Shown: positions 9,659-18,408 of the stretch, one piece after another
How positions within the stretch are numbered: position 1 is the first letter of the stretch
Layout of the letters: every line of letters starts with the position of its first letter
Program-made: the position numbers and the translations under genes
DNA from: Candidatus Latescibacterota bacterium
GTDB lineage: Bacteria > Krumholzibacteriota > Krumholzibacteriia > WVZY01
Direction: 5' to 3'
Assembly (NCBI GenBank): GCA_011772205.1
Contig: WVZY01000023.1
Span: 1,110-65,109 of the forward strand
Length of the DNA: 64,000 nucleotides
Notes under the pieces: generated by a model
Told to the model about the DNA's origin: nothing
The model's input: only the letters and a program-made list of their open reading frames with translations
Databases searched by the model: none

Positions 9659-10642
9659 ATGAAAAGACATTTGATCTTATCCCTTGTGTTTCTGCTATCG
9701 GGGCTCGAGACCACTTGGGCCACCTCTCTGGATGTCGGCTTGCAAAGATGCGGAGTGAGCTTCGGGAACTCGAAGCGATTCACGGGCCTGCGACTGAACC
9801 TCGTCGATCGCGAAGTCGAAAAGATTGACGGAATAAGCATTTCGCTTTGGAGACCGGCGAACAATCCGAATGCAACGTTCAACGGGCTCGCCGCGGGGCT
9901 CGTCGGTCTGGAAGCACGAATCATCCGAGGTCTGGCAGCAGGAGGTGTTGGAATCGCTGGCGATGAAGCAACCGGCATTGCCATCGGCGGCATCGGTATC
10001 GGAGGTGGCAAAACCAGAGGATTGGCCATCGGCGGCATCGGCCTCGGAACCCGATCTGCATCCGGGATCCTCATCGGCGGCGTGGGGCTCGGCTGCACTA
10101 ATGTATCGGGGATCGCAGTCGGGGGTGTCGGCATCGGCGCAACCACAATCAAAGGCATTGCCGTGGGAGGCGTTGGCCTCGGCGCAACAACGATTCATGG
10201 CATCGCCATTGGCGGCGTCGGCACTGGAGCAACGACATTTTCCGGGGTTGCAATTGCAGGTATCGGTGTGGGCTCGAGCAGCTTTACCGGCTTGTCGATT
10301 TGCGGTGTCGGCATGGGCGCCTCAGATGTAAGCGGAGTGACGATCTCGGGTGTCGGCGCCGGTGCTTCTCACTTCAGGGGAGTCGGTGTTTGCGGTCTCG
10401 GAGTTGGTGGAGATGCGCTGAGCGGCGTTTTCCTGTGCGGCGGATCCATCCGCGCAGAAGATTTCCGCGGATTCGGTGCCAGTGCTTATAATCGATTCAC
10501 AGGTCATCAAGATGGACTGGTCATCGGGATTGTCAATATTGCAAGCCACCTCAACGGTGTGCAGATCGGATTGATCAACTATGCGGGAAACCAGCGAGAA
10601 GGCTTCCGCCTCCTTCCGGTATTCAGCATGCATTTCGATTGA
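9659..10642 (+). CDS. Secreted 15-residue-repeat surface protein (LA_2272-like)
   Basis: 327 residues from ATG 9659 (AGGTG about 8 nt upstream; a GTG at 9650 is also in frame). Signal peptide residues 1-21. Residues about 75-290 are a run of at least 13 tandem 15-residue units of the form G-[IL]-A-[IV]-G-G-[IV]-G-[IL]-G-x5, e.g. GIAVGGVGLGATTIH, giving a very Gly-rich chain with alternating small hydrophobics, probably a beta-solenoid. The last about 40 residues (NGVQIGLINYAGNQ) match the closing pattern of the LA_2272-type surface repeat proteins known from Leptospira. Function unknown; likely at the outer surface. Confidence 0.75.
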   Translation: MKRHLILSLVFLLSGLETTWATSLDVGLQRCGVSFGNSKRFTGLRLNLVDREVEKIDGISISLWRPANNPNATFNGLAAGLVGLEARIIRGLAAGGVGIAGDEATGIAIGGIGIGGGKTRGLAIGGIGLGTRSASGILIGGVGLGCTNVSGIAVGGVGIGATTIKGIAVGGVGLGATTIHGIAIGGVGTGATTFSGVAIAGIGVGSSSFTGLSICGVGMGASDVSGVTISGVGAGASHFRGVGVCGLGVGGDALSGVFLCGGSIRAEDFRGFGASAYNRFTGHQDGLVIGIVNIASHLNGVQIGLINYAGNQREGFRLLPVFSMHFD

Positions 10643-10664
10643 CAGGCTCTTTTGCAAATGATCG

Positions 10665-10965
10665 TGCGAAGGGGAGTCTGCTCCTTGTGCCAGAGCTTTA
10701 CGATGATTCGCGAGGGGATTCGACCTATCTATCGCTTCGCGAATACGGCCTCATCCCCCCACGAATCATCTTCACTTTACTGGGCCATGCATGGAATGCG
10801 TTGTGACATCAGCCAGTCAAAAAGCGAAGCGTGCCTTGATCGCCTCGAGGCGATTTCCGCAGCGCGCTATAACTTTAGACGCGCGCGAAGACCATGAGCC
10901 AAGGGGCGATCATGGCACGCTTGGTATGTGACGCTCTAGTGTCAAGGAGCAGACTCCCCTTCGCA
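10665..10965. mobile_element. MITE-like element with 23-bp perfect terminal inverted repeats
   Basis: The 23-bp arm at 10665-10687 (starts TGCGAAGGGGAGTC) is exactly complementary to 10943-10965. Inside are a second imperfect hairpin (10702-10719 with 10753-10770, GATGATTCG cores) and the structured repeat at 10827-10922. The element is 301 bp, has no coding capacity and no clear target-site duplication. It lies between two convergent genes. Whether it is a transposon derivative or a large nested hairpin is open. Confidence 0.5.
10827..10922. repeat. Structured intergenic repeat, copy 1
   Basis: Outer arms AAGCGTGCC (10827-10835) and GGCACGCTT (10914-10922) pair perfectly, continued by TGATCGCC / GGCGATCA. 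The core GATTTCCGCAGCGCGCTATA (10852-10871) and the following hairpin GCGCGC..GCGCGC are shared with copy 2 at 24272-24380; the core alone is shared with copy 3 at 62258-62340. Outer stem sequences differ between copies while pairing is kept. Confidence 0.7.
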
Positions 10966-10978
10966 TGAGCCCATATGT

Positions 10979-11914
10979 TCAACGAATATCAAATCGATGC
11001 AGCCCCGCCTCTGCAGCGACACGGTATGCAGATTCCATTTCTTTCGGTGTGACGCGCCTGTTGATCTCGCTGTACTTGTCCCTCCCGACTTTACCATCTG
11101 GATGATACTGCGCCATGATGTTCACGTAAGTGTCCGGTGACAGCTCATTGGCAAGAAACCGCATGATCTCGCGTGTCTCTGCAGTCTCCCCGGGCATGAC
11201 AAGATGGCGAACGAGCAATCCACGGCGCGCAAGCCCGCTCTCATCGATCTGCAGAGGGCCCACCTGCCGGTGCATTTCCTTGAAGGCCGCCTGAGCCACA
11301 TCCGGGTAGTTTTCCGCCTTGAGAAACCGTTTCGCTTTTGCGGGACTCCAGTATTTGAAGTCAGGCATGTAAATGTCCACGATTCCGTCCATTAGGCGCA
11401 GACTTTCCAGCGAGTCGTACCCTCCCGTATTGTAGACAATCGGGAGGTTCAGGCCCGCCCGAATGGCGATGGGAATCGCTTCTAAAATTTGAGGAACGAT
11501 ATGTTCCGGGGTAACGAAGTTAATGTTGTGACAACCTGCGTTCTGCAGCTCGATCATCATCGCGGCAATCTGAGCTGGCGAGACTTCTGCGCCGGCCGCA
11601 GCCTGACTGATATCGTGATTCTGGCAGAACACGCAATGGAGATTGCACCATGAGAAGAAGATCGTTCCGCTTCCCTTCCAACCACGCAAGCAATCCTCCT
11701 CTCCGAAATGGGCGAAATAGCTGGACACGCGGGCGTACCGGCCGGTCCTGCATACTTTCGTCTCATTTGTGAGCCTGTCGACGTCACATTCCCAAGGACA
11801 AGCGCGGCAGCTTTTCAAACCGGCCAACGCTTGCTGGACCCTGTTTGCCAGCTCGCCCGTTTCAAACAGCCTGATATAATTTGGGAAAGACCTGTTGGCA
11901 GGCTTTTCACTCAC
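10979..11914 (-). CDS. Radical SAM protein, PflX-like (COG1313)
   Basis: 311 residues. An N-terminal cysteine set (CRACPWECDVDR, then VCRTGRY) precedes the radical SAM motif CNLHCVFCQN (CxxxCxxC). Residues 125-290 continue the TIM-barrel: HNINFVTPEHIVPQ, YNTGGYDS, VDIYMPDFKYW, RHLVMPG, YVNIMAQYHP. Length and motif order match PflX, a homologue of pyruvate formate-lyase activase whose substrate is not established. It is isolated here; no glycyl radical enzyme is visible in the window. The 3' end lies 13 bp from the inverted-repeat element. Confidence 0.85.
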   Translation of the reverse strand: MSEKPANRSFPNYIRLFETGELANRVQQALAGLKSCRACPWECDVDRLTNETKVCRTGRYARVSSYFAHFGEEDCLRGWKGSGTIFFSWCNLHCVFCQNHDISQAAAGAEVSPAQIAAMMIELQNAGCHNINFVTPEHIVPQILEAIPIAIRAGLNLPIVYNTGGYDSLESLRLMDGIVDIYMPDFKYWSPAKAKRFLKAENYPDVAQAAFKEMHRQVGPLQIDESGLARRGLLVRHLVMPGETAETREIMRFLANELSPDTYVNIMAQYHPDGKVGRDKYSEINRRVTPKEMESAYRVAAEAGLHRFDIR

Positions 11915-12165
11915 GAGGAACCTCTTTGCAAAGGATCATGTGGCGATTGAGCGGCCACGGAACGTCGTCTACTCCAATCGCTGCACGCTGCGCTACCGAA
12001 GGTCGGCGTTTCATTATCGATTATCCGCTCTTTTTCTCCGGCGAACAACCCCCATTTGCCAGCACTTTGCCCACAGGGAGCTTGCCAAAGACCACAACTT
12101 GAGCTACCTTAGGGAACCCCAAGATATTTGCTATCTTAATAGGGTAGAAATATCCCCAAAGATCC

Positions 12166-12420
12166 CTAATATCTGTCTTCCACATCAATTATTTTCTTCC
12201 CATCGATCAGAATGAAGGTGATAATATAGCTCCGCGACCCGGCAGGGGATACTATGACCGCTTCTTTCTGGTTCAGGATCCACGAACCATCAAGATAGGC
12301 AACCGCCGTTTTCAAATCCGGTCTTTCGTTTCCACGAGATCGCCATAGTTCGCATGAACATACTCAGCATTTATAGGCACACGCTCCTCCACTGGCAGGG
12401 TTATACGCTTGTCTCCTTCC
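12166..12420 (-). pseudogene. Decayed gene remnant with one frameshift
   Basis: On the minus strand one frame reads ..EERVPINAEYVHANYG DLVETKDR and stops; a one-base shift continues as PDLKTAVAYLDGSWILNQ.. up to KKIIDVEDRY and a stop at 12166-12168. The two halves join smoothly at about 12318-12325, which is the pattern of a single-base indel. No start codon with a ribosome site exists; upstream the frame meets a stop at about 12414. I do not recognise the family. The rest of 11915-12447 shows nothing else but the ribosome site of the next gene. Confidence 0.4.
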
Positions 12421-12447
12421 TACTGTTCGACTTTAGGAGGAATTGTT

Positions 12448-15400
12448 ATGCGTAAGCATTCCCTCCGCTCACGGTTTCCCCGTCCTCATGAGTGGATGTT
12501 TGCGATTCCTTGCTGTGTGTTATGCCTCTCCGTGTTTTCATATTCCGGTGCCCCAACGACTGAACGCGGAGATCAAGCTGAAGGCGTGCCTTACGGAGCA
12601 ACACACAAGCAGGTGGCGAAGAAGCCATCCGACGTTTTGCCTGTTGTAAACGCCACCGCGCCCCCCGAAGAAATTAGCCCTGCGGCAGATCAACTCGAAC
12701 TGCCGGATGAGGCGCGCTGGGAAAACGGCGAGCTTATCCCTCCGTTACCTCGCGATCCCCAGAAGCGCGAAGAGGCGATGGCCCAATTGAGGGCCAAGCC
12801 CCCCGTAACCGCCCTCCGTCCCGGTGATGTGGTTTATTACGGAGTGCCTTCTGCAATGAAAGTAGAGCCAAAAATGGTTTGGACAGATGATGCCCGGCCC
12901 AAGATCAAACCCTATATCCCCCCAGAGGTTCTGCAGGGAGAAAGAACTCACAACTTGAAACTTCCAGATGAATTTACGCTCTCGAAAGAGGAGCTCCAGC
13001 GGCTTTCGGAAGAACACCCGGCGTCTCAGGATGATGGGCCAATGGCTCCGCAAGCCCCGGCGCTGATCCAAGATTTCGAGGGGATCGATCAAACCACGCT
13101 CACCCCACCCGACTGCGACATCGCTGCTGGACCGGAGCACGTCATGGTCGTCGTCAATTCGAGCTTCGCTATATACGACAAGTGCGGGAACAATCTTCGC
13201 GAGGAAACTTTCGCGTCCTTTCTAGGTGATGCAACAAACTTTCTGTTCGACCCAAAGGTGATATATGACGCGTTTGATGGCCGCTGGGTAATGAGCATTG
13301 TGGCAAGAAATAATGCGACCTCCGAAGGATACGTCGTGATCATCGTATCCGATGACAACAATCCAGTGGGCGCTTGGTGGTCCTATTATTTCGACTTTAC
13401 ACTGGATGGAGGCACACCAACGAATAACTGGCCGGATTATCCGGACATCGGCATGGACCACATCGCGCTATACATCACGAGCAACCAATTTACATTTCCG
13501 CCTTACAGCTTCCAATACGCGAAGATCCGCATACTGGACAAGTCGGAGATCTACAACGCTGTGGGGGCAAGCTGGTACGACTTCCGGAACATGCTCAATC
13601 CCGGTGACAACTTGAGAGCATTCACGCTCCGCCCATCCAAAATGCGCACTCTGCCCCCGCAATACTGGCTGGTAAACTCGGTATCTTACGGAGGGAACTT
13701 TCTCACACTCTGGGCGATCACAGATCCGCTGGGCACCCCATCTCTGACCGGCTACAACGTCCCCGTTGTTGCATACGATGATCCGCCACCGGTGATTCAG
13801 CCTAATGGAACGCGCGTAGATTGCGGCGACGCCCGTCTGCAGAACGCAAGCTACGGGAATGGCCGCTTATGGACGGGCTGCGCAGAACGTCACAACTGGG
13901 GCGAAGCGGATGATCGATCCAGGCTCCAAATGTATCAGATCAACACAAACACCCAGAGCATCTTCTGGGAGCTGGGTTGGGGCTCCCCTGGTTACTATTA
14001 CGCTTACCCTGCCGTCGATTTTGACATCAGCAATCGAGGTATCGTCTGCTTCTCGCGTGGCGGACCGACCGAGTTTATTGGCACGAGATACGCGGACTTG
14101 AGCCTCGGAGGTCCTTTGGGCGCGAGCGCCCTGCTCGTCGCCGGACTGGCCAATTACGCCGGAGGCGGCTCGGGCACGCTGAGTAATCCCTATCGCTGGG
14201 GAGACTACTACGGTTGCGATCTCGACCCATCCGATAACCGCACGCTCTGGTTCTACGGCCAGTTCGCATCGGATGATCCGATTCCCTCATGGGACACGCA
14301 TATTGGTGCCACATCCCATGACGGAGCCGGCGTGCTGAGCGTCGCACCCACTGCGACTTTTGAATCGACCGGCCTCGAAGGCGGTCCATTCGATCCGCCG
14401 GGAGTGACATACACACTTGAGAACACGGGTGGTGCGGCTCTCTCTTGGGACTTGACGAACGTGAACTCATGGAATACCGCGAGTGCCTACGAAGGGCAGA
14501 TCACCCCTGGAGGCACGCAAGACGTTACCGTTAGCATCAACTCCATAGCAAACTCCTACGCTCCAGGCACATATCTCGATATCTACCCGTTTATAAACTG
14601 CTGCGACGGCAGCAGCCACCTTCGCACAACGCGTCTCACCATCGGCATCGACGGGAGCTGCCCTGGAGCGATCGTTGATCTGGCTCCCGATGCACAGCCA
14701 ACCAACTTTGGGCCGGATGTTGGTACTTACGAGCGCGGCGTATATATCACCGCCATGAAAGATTTCGAGGTGTGCGCAATTGGGTGGAAGCTCGTTGCGG
14801 ATCGCCCGCAAACACTCACCGCCAACATTTACGAAGCAATCGGGACGACTCGCGGCCCCCTCGTCGCAACGGGCTCTCTTACTGCGGTGCAAGCGGGGAA
14901 CGTGATGCATTACATTCCGATCGATTACACACTCCACGCGTGCCAGGAATACGACATTGCAATCGAGTACAGCGGTACGAACAGTTTCGATTGGTGGAAT
15001 GAAAACACCACATATGAGCCGATCGACGCAGATGGTGTAATCCGCGTCCGCGATGGTGAATTGGGCGGGGACCCCAGCAACTTCGCCTTGCTCTACTTTT
15101 CGCTCATCGGGCGCCAGATCGATTGTCCCCAAATGGCGGACCTCAGGCCGCCGGATGCCGGCACACCGGAGCTCCCCAACGATGATAATCAAGAACGCGG
15201 GGCTTACATCACAGCGGTAAATACGATCCAGCTCTGCTCACTCGGCTGGGAGGCGGATCTTGTCGCTCCCCAAATCCTAACCGCAAGGATCTACAAAGCA
15301 ACGGGGATAACACGAGGGGATATGATTGCAGAAGGGACGATGGAATTAGCGTCATCCGGCATGCGGTTCCACGACATCCCGATCGCTGCTCTTCTAAAAG

Positions 15401-16359
15401 AGGGTGAGGATTACGATATCGCGGTGGCATTCGGCACGACCAAGGAGTGGCCGGGGTGGCTCGAAGCTACCTTCACGTTGCCCTATACGATCGATGATGT
15501 GATTCAAGTTCGAGACGGTGAGTTAGATGGCGCCGCAGCGAACGGTGGCCTTGCGCATTTCCGCGTCGGATGGGGGCCCGATATCGGAGGTGCTCCAAGA
15601 ATTCTTGGCAAACATTATACCGATATCGATGTATACCCACCACCGAATGTAACAAGCTATGACAATTCAGCGTACGGGCTTTTCGTCACCTCGCTCATTG
15701 ACCAAGAGCTGTATGCGCTTGGCTGGAACGCGGACGTCCCCGAAGGGGAAGGGCTCACCGTCCGCGTCTATGAAGCCACAGGATCAATCCGGGGCGCTCT
15801 CATCGCCGAAGGAAGTGCCGCCTCTTCCGAGCCAGGCATGAAATGGCACGATATTCCTATCTCAGTGACCATCCAATCCGGTGTCGACTATGACTTCGAA
15901 GTGGAGTTCAATCTCGTGAATACCTGGCGTTGGTGGAATGATACGTGGGGCCTCCCTTACGAACCATTCGGAGTGATCAGGGTCACTGATGGCGAGCATT
16001 TGGGGGATGGAGGCAACACGGCGATCATCGACATGCGAATGTACTCCTGCGATGCCACCCTTACCAGCGTGGCAGAGAGGCCTCCCGCGAAAGTACCGTT
16101 CTATCTCGGACACCCATCTCCGAATCCGATATCCGGTACATCGCTGATCCGGTACAGCCTGGAGGAGCCGGGTCCGGTCGAGCTCAGGTTGTACGACGTC
16201 GGAGGGAGGCGCGCGGCTACGCTCTTCAGCAATCCCAACATTCCGGCAGGACCCAGAACATACCACTTCGATTCGAACCAATTCGCCAGCGGCGTTTACT
16301 TCCTCCGCCTCAAGTCGCAGCAAAAGATGGTTTCTCGAAAGGTGGTCATTGTCCATTAG
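12448..16359 (+). CDS. Very large secreted protein with three tandem domains and C-terminal sorting domain
   Basis: 1303 residues from ATG 12448, preceded by AGGAGGAAT (12436-12444). N-terminal signal (SRFPRPHEWMFAIPCCVLCL) then a Pro-rich linker to about residue 190; a large domain (about 200-580) with IGMDHIALYITSNQF; an Ig-like stretch (about 620-730). Then three related about 140-residue repeats begin near residues 752, 900 and 1050; each has a YEATGSIRGALIAEG-type strand, HDIPI, a YDI/FEV strand, WW and VIxVRDGE. The last 80 residues (SPNPISGTSLIRY, GVYFLRLKS) form a divergent FlgD-like sorting domain. Probably a surface or exported protein; activity unknown. An intrinsic terminator follows. 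Confidence 0.75.
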   Translation: MRKHSLRSRFPRPHEWMFAIPCCVLCLSVFSYSGAPTTERGDQAEGVPYGATHKQVAKKPSDVLPVVNATAPPEEISPAADQLELPDEARWENGELIPPLPRDPQKREEAMAQLRAKPPVTALRPGDVVYYGVPSAMKVEPKMVWTDDARPKIKPYIPPEVLQGERTHNLKLPDEFTLSKEELQRLSEEHPASQDDGPMAPQAPALIQDFEGIDQTTLTPPDCDIAAGPEHVMVVVNSSFAIYDKCGNNLREETFASFLGDATNFLFDPKVIYDAFDGRWVMSIVARNNATSEGYVVIIVSDDNNPVGAWWSYYFDFTLDGGTPTNNWPDYPDIGMDHIALYITSNQFTFPPYSFQYAKIRILDKSEIYNAVGASWYDFRNMLNPGDNLRAFTLRPSKMRTLPPQYWLVNSVSYGGNFLTLWAITDPLGTPSLTGYNVPVVAYDDPPPVIQPNGTRVDCGDARLQNASYGNGRLWTGCAERHNWGEADDRSRLQMYQINTNTQSIFWELGWGSPGYYYAYPAVDFDISNRGIVCFSRGGPTEFIGTRYADLSLGGPLGASALLVAGLANYAGGGSGTLSNPYRWGDYYGCDLDPSDNRTLWFYGQFASDDPIPSWDTHIGATSHDGAGVLSVAPTATFESTGLEGGPFDPPGVTYTLENTGGAALSWDLTNVNSWNTASAYEGQITPGGTQDVTVSINSIANSYAPGTYLDIYPFINCCDGSSHLRTTRLTIGIDGSCPGAIVDLAPDAQPTNFGPDVGTYERGVYITAMKDFEVCAIGWKLVADRPQTLTANIYEAIGTTRGPLVATGSLTAVQAGNVMHYIPIDYTLHACQEYDIAIEYSGTNSFDWWNENTTYEPIDADGVIRVRDGELGGDPSNFALLYFSLIGRQIDCPQMADLRPPDAGTPELPNDDNQERGAYITAVNTIQLCSLGWEADLVAPQILTARIYKATGITRGDMIAEGTMELASSGMRFHDIPIAALLKEGEDYDIAVAFGTTKEWPGWLEATFTLPYTIDDVIQVRDGELDGAAANGGLAHFRVGWGPDIGGAPRILGKHYTDIDVYPPPNVTSYDNSAYGLFVTSLIDQELYALGWNADVPEGEGLTVRVYEATGSIRGALIAEGSAASSEPGMKWHDIPISVTIQSGVDYDFEVEFNLVNTWRWWNDTWGLPYEPFGVIRVTDGEHLGDGGNTAIIDMRMYSCDATLTSVAERPPAKVPFYLGHPSPNPISGTSLIRYSLEEPGPVELRLYDVGGRRAATLFSNPNIPAGPRTYHFDSNQFASGVYFLRLKSQQKMVSRKVVIVH

Positions 16360-16385
16360 CTTTGAGCAGCTGAAGAGCCACAGAC

Positions 16386-16421
16386 AAAAAGCGGGGCTTC
16401 AAGAGAGGTCCCGCTTTTTTT
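16386..16421 (+). terminator. Intrinsic terminator
   Basis: AAAAAGCGGG (16386-16395) pairs with CCCGCTTTTT (16410-16419) around a 14-nt loop and is followed by T residues. It lies 27 bp after the stop of the 1303-residue secreted protein gene. Confidence 0.8.
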
Positions 16422-16569
16422 AGCCCGACCGAATCTTAGGAAGCCCGAAGTAGGATGCCTCCCGGACATCCGCATCCAACCGCTGGACATTCCTGCGTAA
16501 ATCCCGTATCGTTTTGCATAACCGCCACTAACCCCACGTTCAAAAAACCCTAGTCTGAGAGGGGACATC

Positions 16570-18357
16570 ATGCGCCCATTGCTTACCGGCATATTCATGC
16601 TGTTTTCATTGATCATATTTGGCGTCCTGCCGAACGACGCCGCCGATTGGAGAACCGATTATGAAAAATCTGGCTGCAAAGAGACTCCTCGCTACGATGC
16701 AACGGTCGCTTATTGCAAGCGTCTTGCGAGTGCATCACACTGGATCCACTACACGACCTTCGGCAACAGCCCGCAAGGGCGCGACCTTCCCCTGCTTATG
16801 GTTGACAAAACAAAACATTTCACACCTGAATCCGTTAGAAAATCAGACAACGCCGTTCTCCTGATCCAGGCCGGCATCCACAGCGGTGAAATCGATGGTA
16901 AAGATGCAGGGCTAATGCTCGTTAGGGACATTGCGATCACAAAGAAATACCCGGAGCTGCTCGACCACCTCACCGTCCTGTTCATGCCCATCTTCAATGT
17001 GGACGGCCATGAGCGGTTCGGTCCTTACAACCGGATCAACCAGAATGGCCCCAAAGAAATGGGATGGCGGGTCACGGCGCAAAATCTCAACTTGAACCGC
17101 GACTATCTCAAAGCGGATGCACCGGAGATGCATGCCTGGATGCGGCTCTTTCTCGAGTGGCTTCCCGACTTTTTTGTCGACTGCCACGTAACCGATGGAG
17201 CGGACTATCAGTATGTGATCACATACGGCCTCGAAATCGGTGGCAGCATGGCGCCGGGAATTACCGATTGGACGCGAAACGTTTACTTGAAAAACGTAGA
17301 AAAGATGATGGAGGAAAGTGGATTTCCGATTTCGCCATACGTGATTTTCAGGACACATCATGAACCGACCAGTGGACTGATCAGCTGGGTGGCTCCACCG
17401 AGGTTGTCCGAAGGGTATACGGCGCTGCAAAACCGGTCCGGGCTCCTCATTGAATCCCACATGCTCAAGGACTATAAAACGCGCGTCGAGGGGACGTACG
17501 AAATGCTTCGGCACACAATGTCGATTCTCAACAAGGAGCACCGGGAGCTGATTCGGTTGAACGAAGAGGCCGATCGATTGACGGCCAGCGCCGAGTTTCG
17601 CGAAGAGCCGTTTCCCCTCGGCTTCAGGGGAACGCGGGATTCCGTTATGGTCGACTTTCTTGGTCTCGAGTACGAGGTGGAGAAAAGCGATCTCACAGGA
17701 GGGCTTTGGCACAGGTACAGTGACAAACCGGTTACGTACAGGATTCCGTACTTCAATAAACAGGAGCCGGCCACGACCGTTGCGCTCCCCGAGGCGTACA
17801 TCATTCCGACGGAATGGACCGAGGTCATCGATCGGCTCGCTCTTCACGGCGTGGAGTTCAACCTCCTCGAACAGCCACACACCATCAAGGTGAAGTCGTA
17901 CCGTTTCAATAATATTGACTGGCGCACAAGACCCTACGAAGGACGCCACATGGTTCAATTCGAACAGGTACAGATTGAAGAAGAGCGCACCTACCCTGCC
18001 GGATCCGCCGTTGTGGACATGAACCAGCGAGCCGCTCGCGTTGCCGCGCATATACTCGAACCTGAAGCACCGGACTCGTATCTACGCTGGGATTTTTTCG
18101 ACACGATTTTCGAAAGAAAGGAATACACGGAGACCTACGTCATGGAAGCAATGGCGAGGGAGATGCTCGCTTCGGATCCAGACTTGAAGGAAGAATTCGA
18201 GCAGAAAGTCGCGGAAGATTCGACTTTCGTCGGCAACCAGTGGGCGGTTTTGAACTGGTTTTACGAGAGAACGCCTTACTGGGATGACAGGAAGGATGTG
18301 TATCCCGTAGGGAAGATTTTCAACAGGGATATTGTCAATAGGCTTCGAATCCGATAG
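16570..18357 (+). CDS. Secreted M14-family zinc carboxypeptidase
   Basis: 595 residues with signal peptide (about 1-24, ending NDAADW). Peptidase M14 core: QAGIHSGEIDGKDAG (HxxE zinc ligands near residue 100), FNVDGHERFGPYNRINQNG, LNLNRDYLKADAPEM (arginine of the substrate pocket), DFFVDCHVTDG (third zinc histidine). A 300-residue C-terminal region follows with no recognised domain. It is expected to trim C-terminal residues or short peptides outside the cytoplasm. GAGGGGACATC just before the ATG gives the ribosome site. Gene stands alone; the neighbouring lipoprotein gene converges on it. Confidence 0.85.
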   Translation: MRPLLTGIFMLFSLIIFGVLPNDAADWRTDYEKSGCKETPRYDATVAYCKRLASASHWIHYTTFGNSPQGRDLPLLMVDKTKHFTPESVRKSDNAVLLIQAGIHSGEIDGKDAGLMLVRDIAITKKYPELLDHLTVLFMPIFNVDGHERFGPYNRINQNGPKEMGWRVTAQNLNLNRDYLKADAPEMHAWMRLFLEWLPDFFVDCHVTDGADYQYVITYGLEIGGSMAPGITDWTRNVYLKNVEKMMEESGFPISPYVIFRTHHEPTSGLISWVAPPRLSEGYTALQNRSGLLIESHMLKDYKTRVEGTYEMLRHTMSILNKEHRELIRLNEEADRLTASAEFREEPFPLGFRGTRDSVMVDFLGLEYEVEKSDLTGGLWHRYSDKPVTYRIPYFNKQEPATTVALPEAYIIPTEWTEVIDRLALHGVEFNLLEQPHTIKVKSYRFNNIDWRTRPYEGRHMVQFEQVQIEEERTYPAGSAVVDMNQRAARVAAHILEPEAPDSYLRWDFFDTIFERKEYTETYVMEAMAREMLASDPDLKEEFEQKVAEDSTFVGNQWAVLNWFYERTPYWDDRKDVYPVGKIFNRDIVNRLRIR

Positions 18358-18408
18358 CCGCGCAGCCCAGCGCGGACGCGCGATCGGGTTGTGTTTTGTA
18401 ACACTTCG

